From the NCBI RefSeq assembly GCF_008123425.1, contig NZ_VSSS01000014.1, positions 62,001-126,000 on the forward strand: a stretch of DNA of 64,000 nucleotides. Reading direction: 5' to 3'. The notes below the pieces were generated by a model. It was not told where the DNA came from and searched no databases. It saw only the letters and a program-made list of their open reading frames with translations. This DNA comes from Bradyrhizobium rifense (lineage in GTDB: Bacteria > Pseudomonadota > Alphaproteobacteria > Rhizobiales > Xanthobacteraceae). Shown one piece after another: positions 34,925 to 44,197 of the stretch; within the stretch, counting starts at the first letter, position 1; the number at the start of each line of letters is the position of its first letter. Both the position numbers and the translations under genes were made by a program.

Positions 34925-36592
34925 TCAGAGGGATTTGGGCATTCTGCGTTGTCTACCTGGGATCGCGGCCAAAAGGGCCTGTGTGTAGGGATGCTCCGGT
35001 CGATTCAGAAGATCTGCGGTTGGTCTGATCTCGACGATCTCGCCGAGGCGCATCACTGCGATCCGATCGCAGACCTGGGCAGCGACATTGAGATCGTGGG
35101 TGATGAACAGCACGGCCAACCGCAGCCGCGCCTTCAATGTCTCGAGCAGGGCGAGCACCTGCGCCTGGACCGAGACGTCGAGTGCTGACACTGGTTCGTC
35201 GGCCACCAGCACCTCCGGATCGAGTGCCAGCGCGCGCGCAATTCCGATCCGTTGGCGCTGTCCTCCTGAAAATTCATGCGGAAAGCGTCGCCCGGCCCTG
35301 GGGTCGAGACCCACCAGCGTTAGCAGCTCTTCGGCGCGCGCATAGGCCTGCGCCTTCGGGACGCCGTGCGCGATCGGCCCGTCGGCAATAATCTGCCCGA
35401 CCCGGCGGCGCGGATTGAGCGAGGCGAAGGGATCCTGGAACACCATTTGGACGTGCTTGCGGGCGTCCCGCAGGCGGGCCCCACGGGCCTCGGAGAAATC
35501 CAGTTCGCCGATGCGGACCACGCCTGCATCGGCGTCGGTGAGACGCATCACCAGCCGGCCGATCGTGCTCTTGCCCGAGCCGGACTCTCCAACCAGGCCG
35601 AGCGTCTCGCCGCGCCGGATTTCGAAGGTCACATTTTTCACGGCGGCGACCTCGGTCGGCGAGCTGAACCAGTCGTTGCCACGATAGGTCTTTGCAAGTC
35701 CGTTCGCCGCGCAGGCGATCGGTTCGTCCTCAACCTCGGCTCGGGCCGGCGGGGTCCCGCCGGGCACCGCGGCGAGCAGCCGACGCGTATAGGGATGCTG
35801 TGGGCGTTCGAGCACGTCCGCCACTGACCCCTGTTCGACGACGCGGCCCTTCTCCATGACTGCGACGCGGTCCGCGATGTCGGCGACGACGCCGAAATCA
35901 TGAGTGATGAACAGCACCGCCATGCCGCGCCGCTGCTGAATGTCTCGAATCAACCGAAGGATCTGCGCCTGCGTCGTGACGTCGAGTGCCGTGGTTGGTT
36001 CGTCCGCGACCAGGATCGACGGTTCGAGCGCGAGTGCCATGGCGATCATGGCACGCTGACGCTGGCCACCCGACAGTTGATGCGGGTAGCTGCGGATGAT
36101 CCGCTCCAGATCGCGCATGCCTACCTCCTCGAGGAGGGCGCGCAAGCGGGCGTGCCGCTCAGTTGGCGTGAATTGGCCGTGCGCCTCGAACGCTTCCATG
36201 ATCTGGTCGCCGATCCTGATCACAGGATTGAGCGCTGTCATCGGTTCCTGAAAGATCATCGCGATGCGTCGCCCGCGCAGCGTCCGCCATTCTACTGCCG
36301 GGAGGTTGAGCAAATCGCGTCCCTCAAAGTGAATGGCCCCTGCAACCGGGCGAATCGCCTTGGGCAGCAGGCCCATCACGGCGGCGGCGCAGACCGATTT
36401 GCCGGAGCCGGATTCACCGACGACGCAGAGGATTTGCCGCCGATAGAGAGCAAGTGAAAGGTCCTCGACGGCAGAGGCACGATCGGCGCCGGCGGGCAGC
36501 GCCAGCGTCAGCCGTTCGATCGTCAGGACCGCCTCTGCCATCTCGCTCATGCTGTCCGATCCGATATCACGGTGCTTCTCATCCTGGTTCAC
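34925..36592 (-). CDS. fused double ATP-binding protein of an oligopeptide ABC importer (DppD-DppF/GsiA type)
   Basis: A protein of 555 residues with two complete nucleotide-binding domains: the first with [25 protein letters not shown] and [12 protein letters not shown]; the second with [25 protein letters not shown] and [12 protein letters not shown]. Both carry the oligopeptide-type C-terminal extension ([27 protein letters not shown]). The partner binding protein and permeases are on the plus strand at 39811-43182. Overlaps the gamma-glutamyltransferase-family gene by 4 bases. Confidence 0.93.
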   Translation of the reverse strand: MNQDEKHRDIGSDSMSEMAEAVLTIERLTLALPAGADRASAVEDLSLALYRRQILCVVGESGSGKSVCAAAVMGLLPKAIRPVAGAIHFEGRDLLNLPAVEWRTLRGRRIAMIFQEPMTALNPVIRIGDQIMEAFEAHGQFTPTERHARLRALLEEVGMRDLERIIRSYPHQLSGGQRQRAMIAMALALEPSILVADEPTTALDVTTQAQILRLIRDIQQRRGMAVLFITHDFGVVADIADRVAVMEKGRVVEQGSVADVLERPQHPYTRRLLAAVPGGTPPARAEVEDEPIACAANGLAKTYRGNDWFSSPTEVAAVKNVTFEIRRGETLGLVGESGSGKSTIGRLVMRLTDADAGVVRIGELDFSEARGARLRDARKHVQMVFQDPFASLNPRRRVGQIIADGPIAHGVPKAQAYARAEELLTLVGLDPRAGRRFPHEFSGGQRQRIGIARALALDPEVLVADEPVSALDVSVQAQVLALLETLKARLRLAVLFITHDLNVAAQVCDRIAVMRLGEIVEIRPTADLLNRPEHPYTQALLAAIPGRQRRMPKSL

Positions 36593-38184
36593 GCCGCCAG
36601 TGCAATGCCGTCCTTGCGATGGTCCGACGCGCCGAACATGACGCCCCTGGAAAGATCGACGTGAACGGCTTGGCAGCCTCCAAGCGGTTCGTCCGCCCGG
36701 ATCACGCGATGACCGCGCGCAATCAATTCGTCAGCCACAGCGCCGGGAATCGTGGGTTCGAGCGTCAGAGTGCCATCAAACGCAAAGCTGCGTGGCGCAT
36801 CCGAGGACTGCTGAATGTCGAGCCCACGATCGAGCACGCCGCTCAGGATCTGCATATGGCCCGCCGCCTGGTATTGTCCACCCATGACGCCAAAGGCCAT
36901 GATCGGCTTGTCCCGCTTCGCCAGCATGCCCGGAATGATGGTGTGAAAGGGACGCTTTCGCGGCGCAATAGCATTGGGATGTCCTTCGACGAGGGAGAAT
37001 CCCGAACCACGGTTCTGCAGGAGCACGCCCGAGCGGGGGGCGTAGATGCCGCTGCCGAAGGCGAAGAACAGCGAATTGATGAAAGACACCATGTTGCCGT
37101 CGCGGTCCGCGACGGCAACGTAAGCCGTGTCACGATGAACAGGCATGTCGAAATGCGCTGCTGCGCTGGCACGTTTCCGGTCGATGGAGGAGGCCAATGC
37201 CGTGACTGACGCATCCGAGAGCAGCGAGTCGGTATCGAGCGGATGGAATGCCGGATCGGCGACCAGCGCGTCACGCTGCCGGTAGGCGGTCTTGGTTGCC
37301 TCGGCAAGGAGGTGGATGCGATCCGCCTCATCGAGCGCCGGGTTGGCCATGTCGAAGCCAGCAAGGATGCGGGCGATCAGCAGCGCCGCGACGCCTTGTC
37401 CGTTAGGCGGACATTGCAGGATTTGATGGTCGCGATAGTCGGCGCTGATCGGCTCAACGTACTCCGGTCTGGCACTTGCCAGATCTTCAAGCTGCATCAC
37501 TCCGCCCATCGCCTTCAATGTTGCGATGATTTCCTCGGCAACGGCACCTTGGTAAAACGCGGCGCGTCCCTCGCGTGCAATCCGGCGCAGCGTCGCGCCG
37601 AGTGCGGGATGATTGAGCCTGCTGCCGACGGCGGGCGCAGCGCCGCCGGGCAGATAGACCGGTACACCGGACTGATGTCGTTGGATGCGATCGGCGTAGC
37701 GTGCCCAGTCCAGCGCCGCGCGGGGCGTCACCACAAAGCCGGTTTCGGCCGCGCGGATCGCCGGCGCCAGAACCTCGTCAAGGCCTTTCGAACCATAGTC
37801 GGCAGAGAGGCGGCACCAGGCATCGACCGCACCTGGAACTGTGACGGCATGGGGTGAATCGTCCGGGATCGACGTCAGCCCCTGTTGCCGAAACCAGCCG
37901 AGCCCGGCTTTCGCCGGCGCTCGGCCCGAGCCGTTGATCGCGACAGCTTTGCCGGATGCGGGGGCATAGATCGCAAAACAGTCGCCACCGATGCCGGTCA
38001 TATGCGGATCAATGACACCCTGGAGCGCGATCGCGGCAATGGCGGCATCGACTGCATTGCCGCCTGCGCGCAGGATCTCGACCGCAGCGAGCGTGACGGC
38101 CGGATGAGAGGTCGCGGCCATGCCCCGGTCGCCGACCGCCAGCGAGCGCCCCGGCACCATGAAATCGCGCTGTCCCCAGCTCAT
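36589..38184 (-). CDS. gamma-glutamyltransferase family protein
   Basis: A protein of 531 residues of the Ntn-hydrolase type. The N-terminal subunit includes [28 protein letters not shown] and [12 protein letters not shown]. The self-cleavage point and nucleophile are in [22 protein letters not shown] (Thr after Asp), followed by [27 protein letters not shown]. No signal peptide is evident, so it may be cytoplasmic, unlike periplasmic Ggt. It lies in an operon with peptide-import genes, so the expected role is cleavage of gamma-glutamyl bonds in imported peptides. Overlaps the nagB remnant by 4 bases. Confidence 0.9.
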   Translation of the reverse strand: MSWGQRDFMVPGRSLAVGDRGMAATSHPAVTLAAVEILRAGGNAVDAAIAAIALQGVIDPHMTGIGGDCFAIYAPASGKAVAINGSGRAPAKAGLGWFRQQGLTSIPDDSPHAVTVPGAVDAWCRLSADYGSKGLDEVLAPAIRAAETGFVVTPRAALDWARYADRIQRHQSGVPVYLPGGAAPAVGSRLNHPALGATLRRIAREGRAAFYQGAVAEEIIATLKAMGGVMQLEDLASARPEYVEPISADYRDHQILQCPPNGQGVAALLIARILAGFDMANPALDEADRIHLLAEATKTAYRQRDALVADPAFHPLDTDSLLSDASVTALASSIDRKRASAAAHFDMPVHRDTAYVAVADRDGNMVSFINSLFFAFGSGIYAPRSGVLLQNRGSGFSLVEGHPNAIAPRKRPFHTIIPGMLAKRDKPIMAFGVMGGQYQAAGHMQILSGVLDRGLDIQQSSDAPRSFAFDGTLTLEPTIPGAVADELIARGHRVIRADEPLGGCQAVHVDLSRGVMFGASDHRKDGIALAA

Positions 38185-38381
38185 GCCGTGCTCCGGTTGT
38201 TGGGCCGTGTTGTGAGCGCCGCGGCAGCCGGTTCATCGCAAAGGATATCGACGTCTATGCCCAGCAGCAGCAGGTCGATGCCACCGGCAGCCGCAATCTG
38301 CGCCTCATAGCGCGCGGCCGCGCGCTCTGCGACGGCACTCACATTGCCTACAACCTCAATTCTGGGCGCGTGCTCCTTCAT
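38181..38381 (-). pseudogene. nagB remnant: fragment of glucosamine-6-phosphate deaminase
   Basis: An open frame of 66 residues. ARYEAQIAAAGGIDLLLLGI aligns with the middle of NagB (E. coli: [20 protein letters not shown], recalled). It is followed by a decayed version of the NDGHIAFNEP active-site motif, here [12 protein letters not shown], missing the catalytic GH. N-terminal and C-terminal NagB parts are absent. It overlaps the ROK gene stop and the gamma-glutamyltransferase-family start by ATGA on both sides, so it is still translated in the operon and may act only in translational coupling. Confidence 0.7.
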
Positions 38382-39586
38382 GCCGCGACGTCTGCCGCCG
38401 AGACGGGAAGAGCCAACGGGCCGGCATCCCTGCCGATGCCAAACAGCGAGCGATGCACGAGGTCGAGCGCGCTGCCGATCGCGCCGATCAGCGTGGCGCG
38501 ATTGCCGAGCGTGCTGAGCTCGATACGAACGGGCTCGCGCATGCAGCGTCCCAGATGTTCATCGATCCGGAGCTTCAACTCGGGCCGTGCGCCGATACTG
38601 CCTCCCAAGATGATGATCTCCGAATCGAGGATGCTGTGCACGGCCAGGATCGCGGTCGTGAGGATCCGGCTGACCTCGTCGATCGTGATCCGTGCCGCCT
38701 CCTCGATGTCGAGCCGATCGAAGACATCGCGCACCGTGCTGCCGGGGCTGCCGCCGAGCCCGACATAGCGCTCGATGATGCCGACACTTCCGATGGCGGT
38801 TTCCAAGGTACCGTACCGAAGGCCGCGCGCATCGAAGGGATCGCCCCCAAGCGGCAGGTAGGCTATCTCGCCGGCCGCGCCGCGCGCACCGCGCACGAGA
38901 TAGCCGTCCGAAAAGATGCCCATGCCGATGCCGGTGCCGACTGCGACGAAGGCGAAGCTGCGGGCTTTGCGGCTGTTGCCGCGCCAATGCTCGCCGATTG
39001 CCGCGAGATTGACATCATTCTCGATGGCGATGTCGATCCCGAGCCGTTCGCGCAGCGCGGCCCTCACGTCCAGGCTGTCCAGTCCGGGGATATTGGGCGC
39101 GATGACGATGCTGCCCGACGCCGGGTCGACCATTCCCGGACTTCCCATCACGCCGCCGCGCAAACGTTGTGCCGAGACAGAGGCCTGCTGAAGCAGGGCA
39201 TCCTTCATGCGCTCGATCTGGGTGACCACGGCAGCGCCGCCGTCAGAGGATGTTGGTTCGATGCTCTCGGCGACGATCTCACCGTGCAGATCGGCAAGTG
39301 CGACGTGCAGTTTGGTGCCGCCAAGGTCGATGCCGAGCACGAAGGCGGCGTCCGGCCGGAGCGCATAGGTGACGGCACTTCTCCCCACGCTGCCCTGGAT
39401 TTGCCCATCCTCATGGACCCAGCCGTCGCGCTCGAGATCACGCATCACTTCCGAGATGGTCTGCTTGGACAGGCCCGTGCTGCGGGCGATTTCGGCGCGC
39501 GATACCGAGCGATCACGCAGCAGGCGCTCAACCACAAGGCGCACGGATTGTTGTCGCGCCACGGGCGACGAGGGAGCGTCTTGCAT
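38378..39586 (-). CDS. ROK-family transcriptional regulator (NagC/XylR-like)
   Basis: A protein of 402 residues: N-terminal winged helix (SVSRAEIARSTGLSKQTISEVMRDLERDGWVHED) and ROK sugar-kinase-like domain (GIDLGGTKLHVALADL; IENDVNLAAIGEHWRGN with the catalytic-type Asp). The ROK zinc motif CxCGxxGCxE is missing: the corresponding place reads DPFDARGLRYGTLETAIG. First gene of the minus operon and divergent from the peptide importer; it probably represses both. Effector likely an amino sugar or its phosphate. Confidence 0.9.
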   Translation of the reverse strand: MQDAPSSPVARQQSVRLVVERLLRDRSVSRAEIARSTGLSKQTISEVMRDLERDGWVHEDGQIQGSVGRSAVTYALRPDAAFVLGIDLGGTKLHVALADLHGEIVAESIEPTSSDGGAAVVTQIERMKDALLQQASVSAQRLRGGVMGSPGMVDPASGSIVIAPNIPGLDSLDVRAALRERLGIDIAIENDVNLAAIGEHWRGNSRKARSFAFVAVGTGIGMGIFSDGYLVRGARGAAGEIAYLPLGGDPFDARGLRYGTLETAIGSVGIIERYVGLGGSPGSTVRDVFDRLDIEEAARITIDEVSRILTTAILAVHSILDSEIIILGGSIGARPELKLRIDEHLGRCMREPVRIELSTLGNRATLIGAIGSALDLVHRSLFGIGRDAGPLALPVSAADVAA

Positions 39587-39599
39587 GAGTCTGAGTCCA

Positions 39600-39622
39600 A
39601 TTAGTCAATACTCCGAACTAAT
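39600..39622. promoter_or_regulatory. candidate ROK operator ATTAGT-N11-ACTAAT
   Basis: A perfect 6-bp inverted repeat with an 11-base spacer, 14 bases upstream of the ROK start codon and in the region divergent to the peptide importer. The TTAGT...ACTAA arms resemble the XylR (ROK) operator of Bacillus (recalled). Autoregulation and control of the divergent importer are inferred. Confidence 0.5.
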
Positions 39623-39810
39623 ACGCCATCGAGCTTGGCGTCAAGAGGGGGTATGCGCAGATTTTATCCGCCAATGGGCCGCCGAACTGTAACTAAATTC
39701 CATACTGCAGCTCAATTCGTTCGAGATGTTTACAAATTGAATTGGGCATGCTTGTCTTGGCCCCCAGCGGCAGAGCCTGGGAAACGGCCTCGGAACGAAA
39801 GGAATTCCGT

Positions 39811-41322
39811 ATGAAGCGGATCGGGACGGCGTTGGCGGCAATTCTGATGATCGTATCGGGCATTGTCTCGGCGAGTGCCGCGACATTGCGGGTCGGCATT
39901 CAGGACGATCCCGATGCGCTCGACCCGGCGCTCAGCGGCACTTACGCGGGCCGCTTCGTGTTTGCGGCGCTGTGCGACAAGCTCGTCGATATCTCTCCCG
40001 ACCTCAAGATCGTGCCGCAGCTGGCAGAGGCATGGGAGTGGGCAGCGGACGGCAAGTCGATCACCTTTACGCTGCGCAAGAACGTCACGTTCCACGATGG
40101 CACCGCGTTCGATGCAGCGGCAGTCAAGTTCAATATCGAGCGCATGAAGACGATGCCGGATTCCAAGCGCAAGGCCGAACTGGCGCCGATCGCGAGCGTC
40201 GAGGTGCTTGCCGCCCACAAAGTGAAGTTCAACCTGTCGGAGCCGTTCGTGCCGCTGCTTGCCAATCTCAGCGATCGTGCCGGCATGATGGTCTCGCCCA
40301 AGGCTGCCACGGAGAAGGCTGGGGAATTTGCAGCCGCGCCGGTCTGCGCCGGTCCGTATCAATTTGTCGAGCGCAAGTCGCGCGACCTCATTCGCGTCAA
40401 GAAATATCCCGGCTATTGGAACGCTGCACAGGTCGGCTATGACGAAGTCGTTTATTACTACGTTCCTGACTCGACCGTGCGGCTGTCGCGTGTCCGGGCG
40501 GGCGATCTCGATCTCGCGGAGCGTGTCGCGCCGACCGATCTCAAGACCGTGCGCGACGATCCCAACCTCGCCCTGCATTCCGGCCAGGGACTTGCCGTCT
40601 CGCATTTGATGTTCAATGTCGGCGCTGGCGCGAAGGCCGATACGCCACTCGGCAAGAACGCGACGCTACGTCAGGCCTTTGAGCTCGCGATCGACCGCAA
40701 CGTCATCAATCGCGTTGCCTTCAATGGCGAGTTCCTGGCGGATAACCAGATGATTCCGCCGTCATCTCCCTTCTACGATAGTGCGCGCAAGGCGCCGGCG
40801 CGCGACGTTGCCAAGGCCAAGGCAATGATCGCCGCCGCCGGGATGACGCATGTTCCGGTCGAAATCCAGTACGAGAATACGGCCGGCGATTCACGGGTCG
40901 CACAGATCATCCAGTCGATGGCGGGCGAGGCCGGCTTCGACGTCAAGCTGCTGCCCATGGAAACGACGACGGCGATCGAGCGCTACCTGAACGGCAATTT
41001 CGAAGCCTATATTGGCAACTGGAGCGGTCGCGCTGACCCGGACCCGACGCTGGTCGCCTTTTTCAGTTGCACCGGCTCTCAGAACGTCAACAAGTACTGC
41101 AACAAGGATCTCGATGCGATCCTGATGCAGGCCCGGGGCGAAGCTGACGAAGCCAAGCGCAAGGCACTCTACGCCAAGGCGACGGACATTTACCTGACGG
41201 CGCTTTCGTCGATTCCCTTGCATCACCCGAACTGGTTCTTTGCAGCCCGCAAATCGGTCGGCGGCATCGTCATGGTGCCGGATGGTCTCTTGCGTCTGGT
41301 CGGTGTCAGGCCTGTGAATTGA
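39811..41322 (+). CDS. peptide ABC transporter substrate-binding protein (family 5)
   Basis: A protein of 503 residues from the ATG at 39811, behind AAAGGAATTCC; an upstream in-frame start adds an unrelated leader. Signal peptide ending near VSASAA. LRVGIQDDPDALDPALSGTYAGRFVFAALCDKLV, then FTLRKNVTFHDGTAFDAAAVKFNIERM and RVKKYPGYWN, are the hallmark blocks of dipeptide/oligopeptide/murein-peptide binding proteins. First gene of the plus operon with two permeases; the fused ATPase is encoded divergently at 34925. Confidence 0.92.
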   Translation: MKRIGTALAAILMIVSGIVSASAATLRVGIQDDPDALDPALSGTYAGRFVFAALCDKLVDISPDLKIVPQLAEAWEWAADGKSITFTLRKNVTFHDGTAFDAAAVKFNIERMKTMPDSKRKAELAPIASVEVLAAHKVKFNLSEPFVPLLANLSDRAGMMVSPKAATEKAGEFAAAPVCAGPYQFVERKSRDLIRVKKYPGYWNAAQVGYDEVVYYYVPDSTVRLSRVRAGDLDLAERVAPTDLKTVRDDPNLALHSGQGLAVSHLMFNVGAGAKADTPLGKNATLRQAFELAIDRNVINRVAFNGEFLADNQMIPPSSPFYDSARKAPARDVAKAKAMIAAAGMTHVPVEIQYENTAGDSRVAQIIQSMAGEAGFDVKLLPMETTTAIERYLNGNFEAYIGNWSGRADPDPTLVAFFSCTGSQNVNKYCNKDLDAILMQARGEADEAKRKALYAKATDIYLTALSSIPLHHPNWFFAARKSVGGIVMVPDGLLRLVGVRPVN

Positions 41323-41371
41323 TGCGCGCGCCCACCGACGCGCTTGCCATGGTGAGGACCAGTCTGCCCCG

Positions 41372-42313
41372 ATGAAGACCCTACTTCTGCGCCGGCTTGC
41401 CGTTTTGCTTCCGACCCTGTTGCTGGTGTCGATGATGGTGTTCGGTCTGCAGAAGCTGCTGCCCGGCGATCCTGCGCTGGCGCTCGCCGGAGAGGAGCGT
41501 AATCCCGAAGTCGTCGAGTATCTTCGGCAGAAGTATCGCTTCAATGATCCGATCCCGGTGCAATACGGCGTCTGGTTGAAAGCCCTCGTGCACGGTGACT
41601 TCGGCACTTCGGTTCGCACCCGATTGCCGATCGGCACCATGCTGGTGGAAAAATTGCCGGTGACCTTTGAGCTTGCGATCCTGTCGATGCTGGTCGCGCT
41701 GCTGGTTGGGTTGCCAATCGGGATCTTCGCGGCGTTGGGGCGCGGGACGGTCTTCGACTATGGGGCCAGTCTGTTCGGGCTTGCCGGACTGTCGATCCCG
41801 CATTTCTGGCTGGGGATCATGCTGATCCTTCTGTTCTCGGTGAATCTCGGCTGGCTTCCGGCCGGAGGTTTTGTTTCGCCGTTTGAAAGCGTGCGAGGCA
41901 ATTTGGTTTCGATGCTGATGCCCGCTCTGGTGCTCGGCACGGGCACCGCCGCGATCATGATGCGCCATGTCCGCAGCGCGATGATCGAGGCGATGAAGCA
42001 GGATTACGTGCGCACTGCTCGCGCGAAGGGCGTCCGCGAAAGCACCATTGTGCTGCGTCATGCGTTGCCGAACGCGCTGATCCCGGTGGTGACGCTGGGC
42101 ACATTGCAATTCGGCGAATTGCTGGCCGGTGCGGTGTTGACGGAGCAGGTCTTTTCCATCCCGGGTTTCGGCAAGATGGTCGTCGACGGCGTATTCAGCC
42201 GCGATTATGCGGTGGTTCAGGCGGTCGTGCTCTGCACAGCAGCCGTATTCCTCCTGATGAGCCTGATTGCCGACATGGCTTATGTGCTGCTCAATCCGAG
42301 GCTCAGGTCATGA
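41372..42313 (+). CDS. peptide ABC transporter permease (DppB type)
   Basis: A protein of 313 residues with an N-terminal helix, LLPGDPALALAGEERNPEVVEYLRQKYRFNDPIPVQYGVWL (the DppB N-terminal block) and the loop DYVRTARAKGVRESTIVLRHALPNALIPVVT. About six transmembrane helices. Overlaps the DppC-type gene by 4 bases. Confidence 0.93.
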   Translation: MKTLLLRRLAVLLPTLLLVSMMVFGLQKLLPGDPALALAGEERNPEVVEYLRQKYRFNDPIPVQYGVWLKALVHGDFGTSVRTRLPIGTMLVEKLPVTFELAILSMLVALLVGLPIGIFAALGRGTVFDYGASLFGLAGLSIPHFWLGIMLILLFSVNLGWLPAGGFVSPFESVRGNLVSMLMPALVLGTGTAAIMMRHVRSAMIEAMKQDYVRTARAKGVRESTIVLRHALPNALIPVVTLGTLQFGELLAGAVLTEQVFSIPGFGKMVVDGVFSRDYAVVQAVVLCTAAVFLLMSLIADMAYVLLNPRLRS

Positions 42314-43182
42314 GCGCGATTGAGACCGCACCGGTCGCTAATCACGCGGGCGCCGCCGCTCGTTCGGAAATTCGTCGCCTGCTGCGCGAACCATCCGCCG
42401 TCATCGGGGCCACGATCATTCTGTTTTTCGTCGTGCTGGCGGTGTTTGCCTCGTGGATTGCGCCGTACGATCCAAACTCGCCGGACTGGATGGCGATCCG
42501 CGCGGCACCCGGTGCGGCACACTGGTTCGGCACCGACGATCTCGGCCGGGACGTGCTGTCGCGCGTGATCTTCGGCACGCAAGCCTCGCTTGGCGCCGGC
42601 CTGGTCTCCGTGACGGTCGCGGTGCTGATCGGTCTTCCGCTCGGTCTCATGGCCGGCTATTTCGGTGGCCTCATCGACATGGTGATCTCGCGCCTCGCCG
42701 ATGCGCTGCTCGCTTGCCCCTTTCTGGTGCTGGCGATTGCGCTTGCCGCGTTCCTGGGCCCCAGCCTGCAAAACGCGATGATTGCCATCGGCATTTCCGC
42801 CGTGCCGGTGTTCGTTCGCGTTGCGCGTGCCGAGACGCTGGTTGTCTGCACCGAGGATTACATCGCGGCGGCCCGGTCCCAAGGCCTCGGCCATCTCGCC
42901 ATCCTGATCGGACAGGTGCTGCCGAACGTGCTGGCGCCGACGATTGTGCAGGCGACGTTGACCATGGCGATCGCGGTTCTCGCCGAGGCGAGCCTGGCCT
43001 TTCTGGGGCTTGGCCAGCTTCCTCCTGCTCCGTCATGGGGCGCCATGCTCGATGTTGCCAGGCAATTTCTCGGCGAGGCGCCATGGATGGCATTCTGGCC
43101 CGGGCTCGCAATCATTGCGCTCGTCATCGGCTTCAACCTGATGGGTGACGGCCTGAATGATGCTCTCAATCCAAGGCGTTAG
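42310..43182 (+). CDS. peptide ABC transporter permease (DppC type)
   Basis: A protein of 290 residues with the DppC N-terminal block (APYDPNSPDWM; HWFGTDDLGRDVLSRVIFGTQASLGAG) and loop DYIAAARSQGLGHLAILIGQVLPNVLAPTIVQ. Last intact gene of this operon. A new gene start with a ribosome site follows at 43221 but is cut off after eight codons, at the edge of the AraC remnant. Confidence 0.93.
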   Translation: MSAIETAPVANHAGAAARSEIRRLLREPSAVIGATIILFFVVLAVFASWIAPYDPNSPDWMAIRAAPGAAHWFGTDDLGRDVLSRVIFGTQASLGAGLVSVTVAVLIGLPLGLMAGYFGGLIDMVISRLADALLACPFLVLAIALAAFLGPSLQNAMIAIGISAVPVFVRVARAETLVVCTEDYIAAARSQGLGHLAILIGQVLPNVLAPTIVQATLTMAIAVLAEASLAFLGLGQLPPAPSWGAMLDVARQFLGEAPWMAFWPGLAIIALVIGFNLMGDGLNDALNPRR

Positions 43183-43220
43183 ATGGAAGCCGCACTCTTG
43201 TTCGGCGAGGAGATCCGCTG

Positions 43221-43247
43221 ATGAGTGTTTTAGCCAGTTGCGCCTGA
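43221..43247 (+). pseudogene. cut-off gene start after the peptide permeases
   Basis: GAGGAGATCCGCTG precedes an ATG with good spacing, as in the other genes of this operon, but the frame reads only MSVLASCA before a stop. The AraC remnant begins 10 bases later. This looks like the first codons of a former third plus-strand gene whose body was lost at the junction (inference). A chance ribosome-site match is the alternative. Confidence 0.35.
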
Positions 43248-43257
43248 CAACGGGCTA

Positions 43258-43397
43258 GCCCAGAGCGTCGGCTTTTCCGATCAAGCACATCTGAGCAGGC
43301 TGTTCAGGCAGGCGTTTCGTCAGAGTCCAGCGAGCTGGAGGCGCGACCTTAAGAGCCGGCGCGGATGAGGACTATCCAACAGTGAGCGGTCAGAGTC
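43258..43397 (+). pseudogene. remnant of the 3' end of an AraC-family gene (direct repeat copy 1)
   Basis: 140 bases matching 50391-50530 without gaps; by hand about 121 of 140 are identical, with the first 36 identical. In frame it encodes AQSVGFSDQAHLSRLFRQAF and the C-terminal end up to a TGA at 43366-43368, i.e. the second half of the AraC helix-turn-helix. The match continues about 29 bases past the stop. No start codon or N-terminal part precedes it. Confidence 0.85.
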
Positions 43398-43492
43398 ATC
43401 GTCCAGTTTGTGCTCGATGATGGTGGACTCCGTTAGGGGAAGCGGGTGCCGACGTCGCTCCGCTGACGGAAGGCGTGCAGACTGCTCGCGCG

Positions 43493-44197
43493 TCATCCCA
43501 GATCCTCGGTTCTAGACCGCTGCATCCGCTGAGGGCGCCGCACCTTTCTCCAAACACCATGGTTCGCGCCTGCAGAACTTTGTTCGGTCTCGGTCATTGG
43601 AAAGGTGAGAAGGAAGTAAAATCCTTCGGTGACGCAGGACGTATGAACGCGGCCGCCCAAACTGCAGGCCAACTCGCCGACTATCGTAAGCCCTCGACCG
43701 TGCCGGACGGCTTCAGGTGCCGATCCATTGTCAGAGACAACGCACTTTACGATCTTGCCTGCGAGCACCAATTCCACTCGCAGTTCCGGATGTCTACAGT
43801 CGAACTGTGCATGCCGTGCCACATTGGTCATTAGCTCGGATACAATCAATCCAAGCTTCCAACAGCGTTCTCCTTCAAGCTGCAGGTCATCTGCTGAAAA
43901 CAAGACACTTATCGCCAATCCAGCCAGTCGGTATTTCGTGATGGAGACGCAAACCCGCTGGAGGTACCTCGCGGCGTCGATGAGGCGCTCCTGAGCAGGC
44001 ATCTGCAGCGCCCGATGAACATCGGACCATTGATGCAGGTGGTCTACGACGTCGAGCAGCGCGGTCTTGACCACCACGCTATTCGACTGCATCGCTTTGG
44101 CCGAAATCGCGCATATGGCGCAAGTGAGTTCGTTTTTGATTCTGTGGTCCAACTCTCGAAGAAGCAATGATCCACCGGAATCCGATAGCTGCGTCAT
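43493..44197 (-). CDS. sensorless histidine kinase (HisKA_2/HWE-like)
   Basis: A protein of 234 residues from the ATG at 44197, with GGAG six bases upstream; an in-frame GTG at 44209 is weaker. RELDHRIKNELTCAI contains the phospho-accepting His (His18) of the HisKA_2/HWE type. LIVSELMTNVARHAQF is the N-box and VVSDNGSAP plus GRGLTIVGELACSLGG the ATP-binding G-boxes. There is no PAS, GAF or membrane part, so it is a bare cytoplasmic transmitter. No response regulator is nearby; its input must come from a partner protein. Confidence 0.83.
   Translation of the reverse strand: MTQLSDSGGSLLLRELDHRIKNELTCAICAISAKAMQSNSVVVKTALLDVVDHLHQWSDVHRALQMPAQERLIDAARYLQRVCVSITKYRLAGLAISVLFSADDLQLEGERCWKLGLIVSELMTNVARHAQFDCRHPELRVELVLAGKIVKCVVSDNGSAPEAVRHGRGLTIVGELACSLGGRVHTSCVTEGFYFLLTFPMTETEQSSAGANHGVWRKVRRPQRMQRSRTEDLG

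Noticed and set aside
43258..43397. The AraC remnant as a functional small gene
   Set aside because: It has no start codon or ribosome site and encodes only half of one helix-turn-helix, so I call it a remnant.
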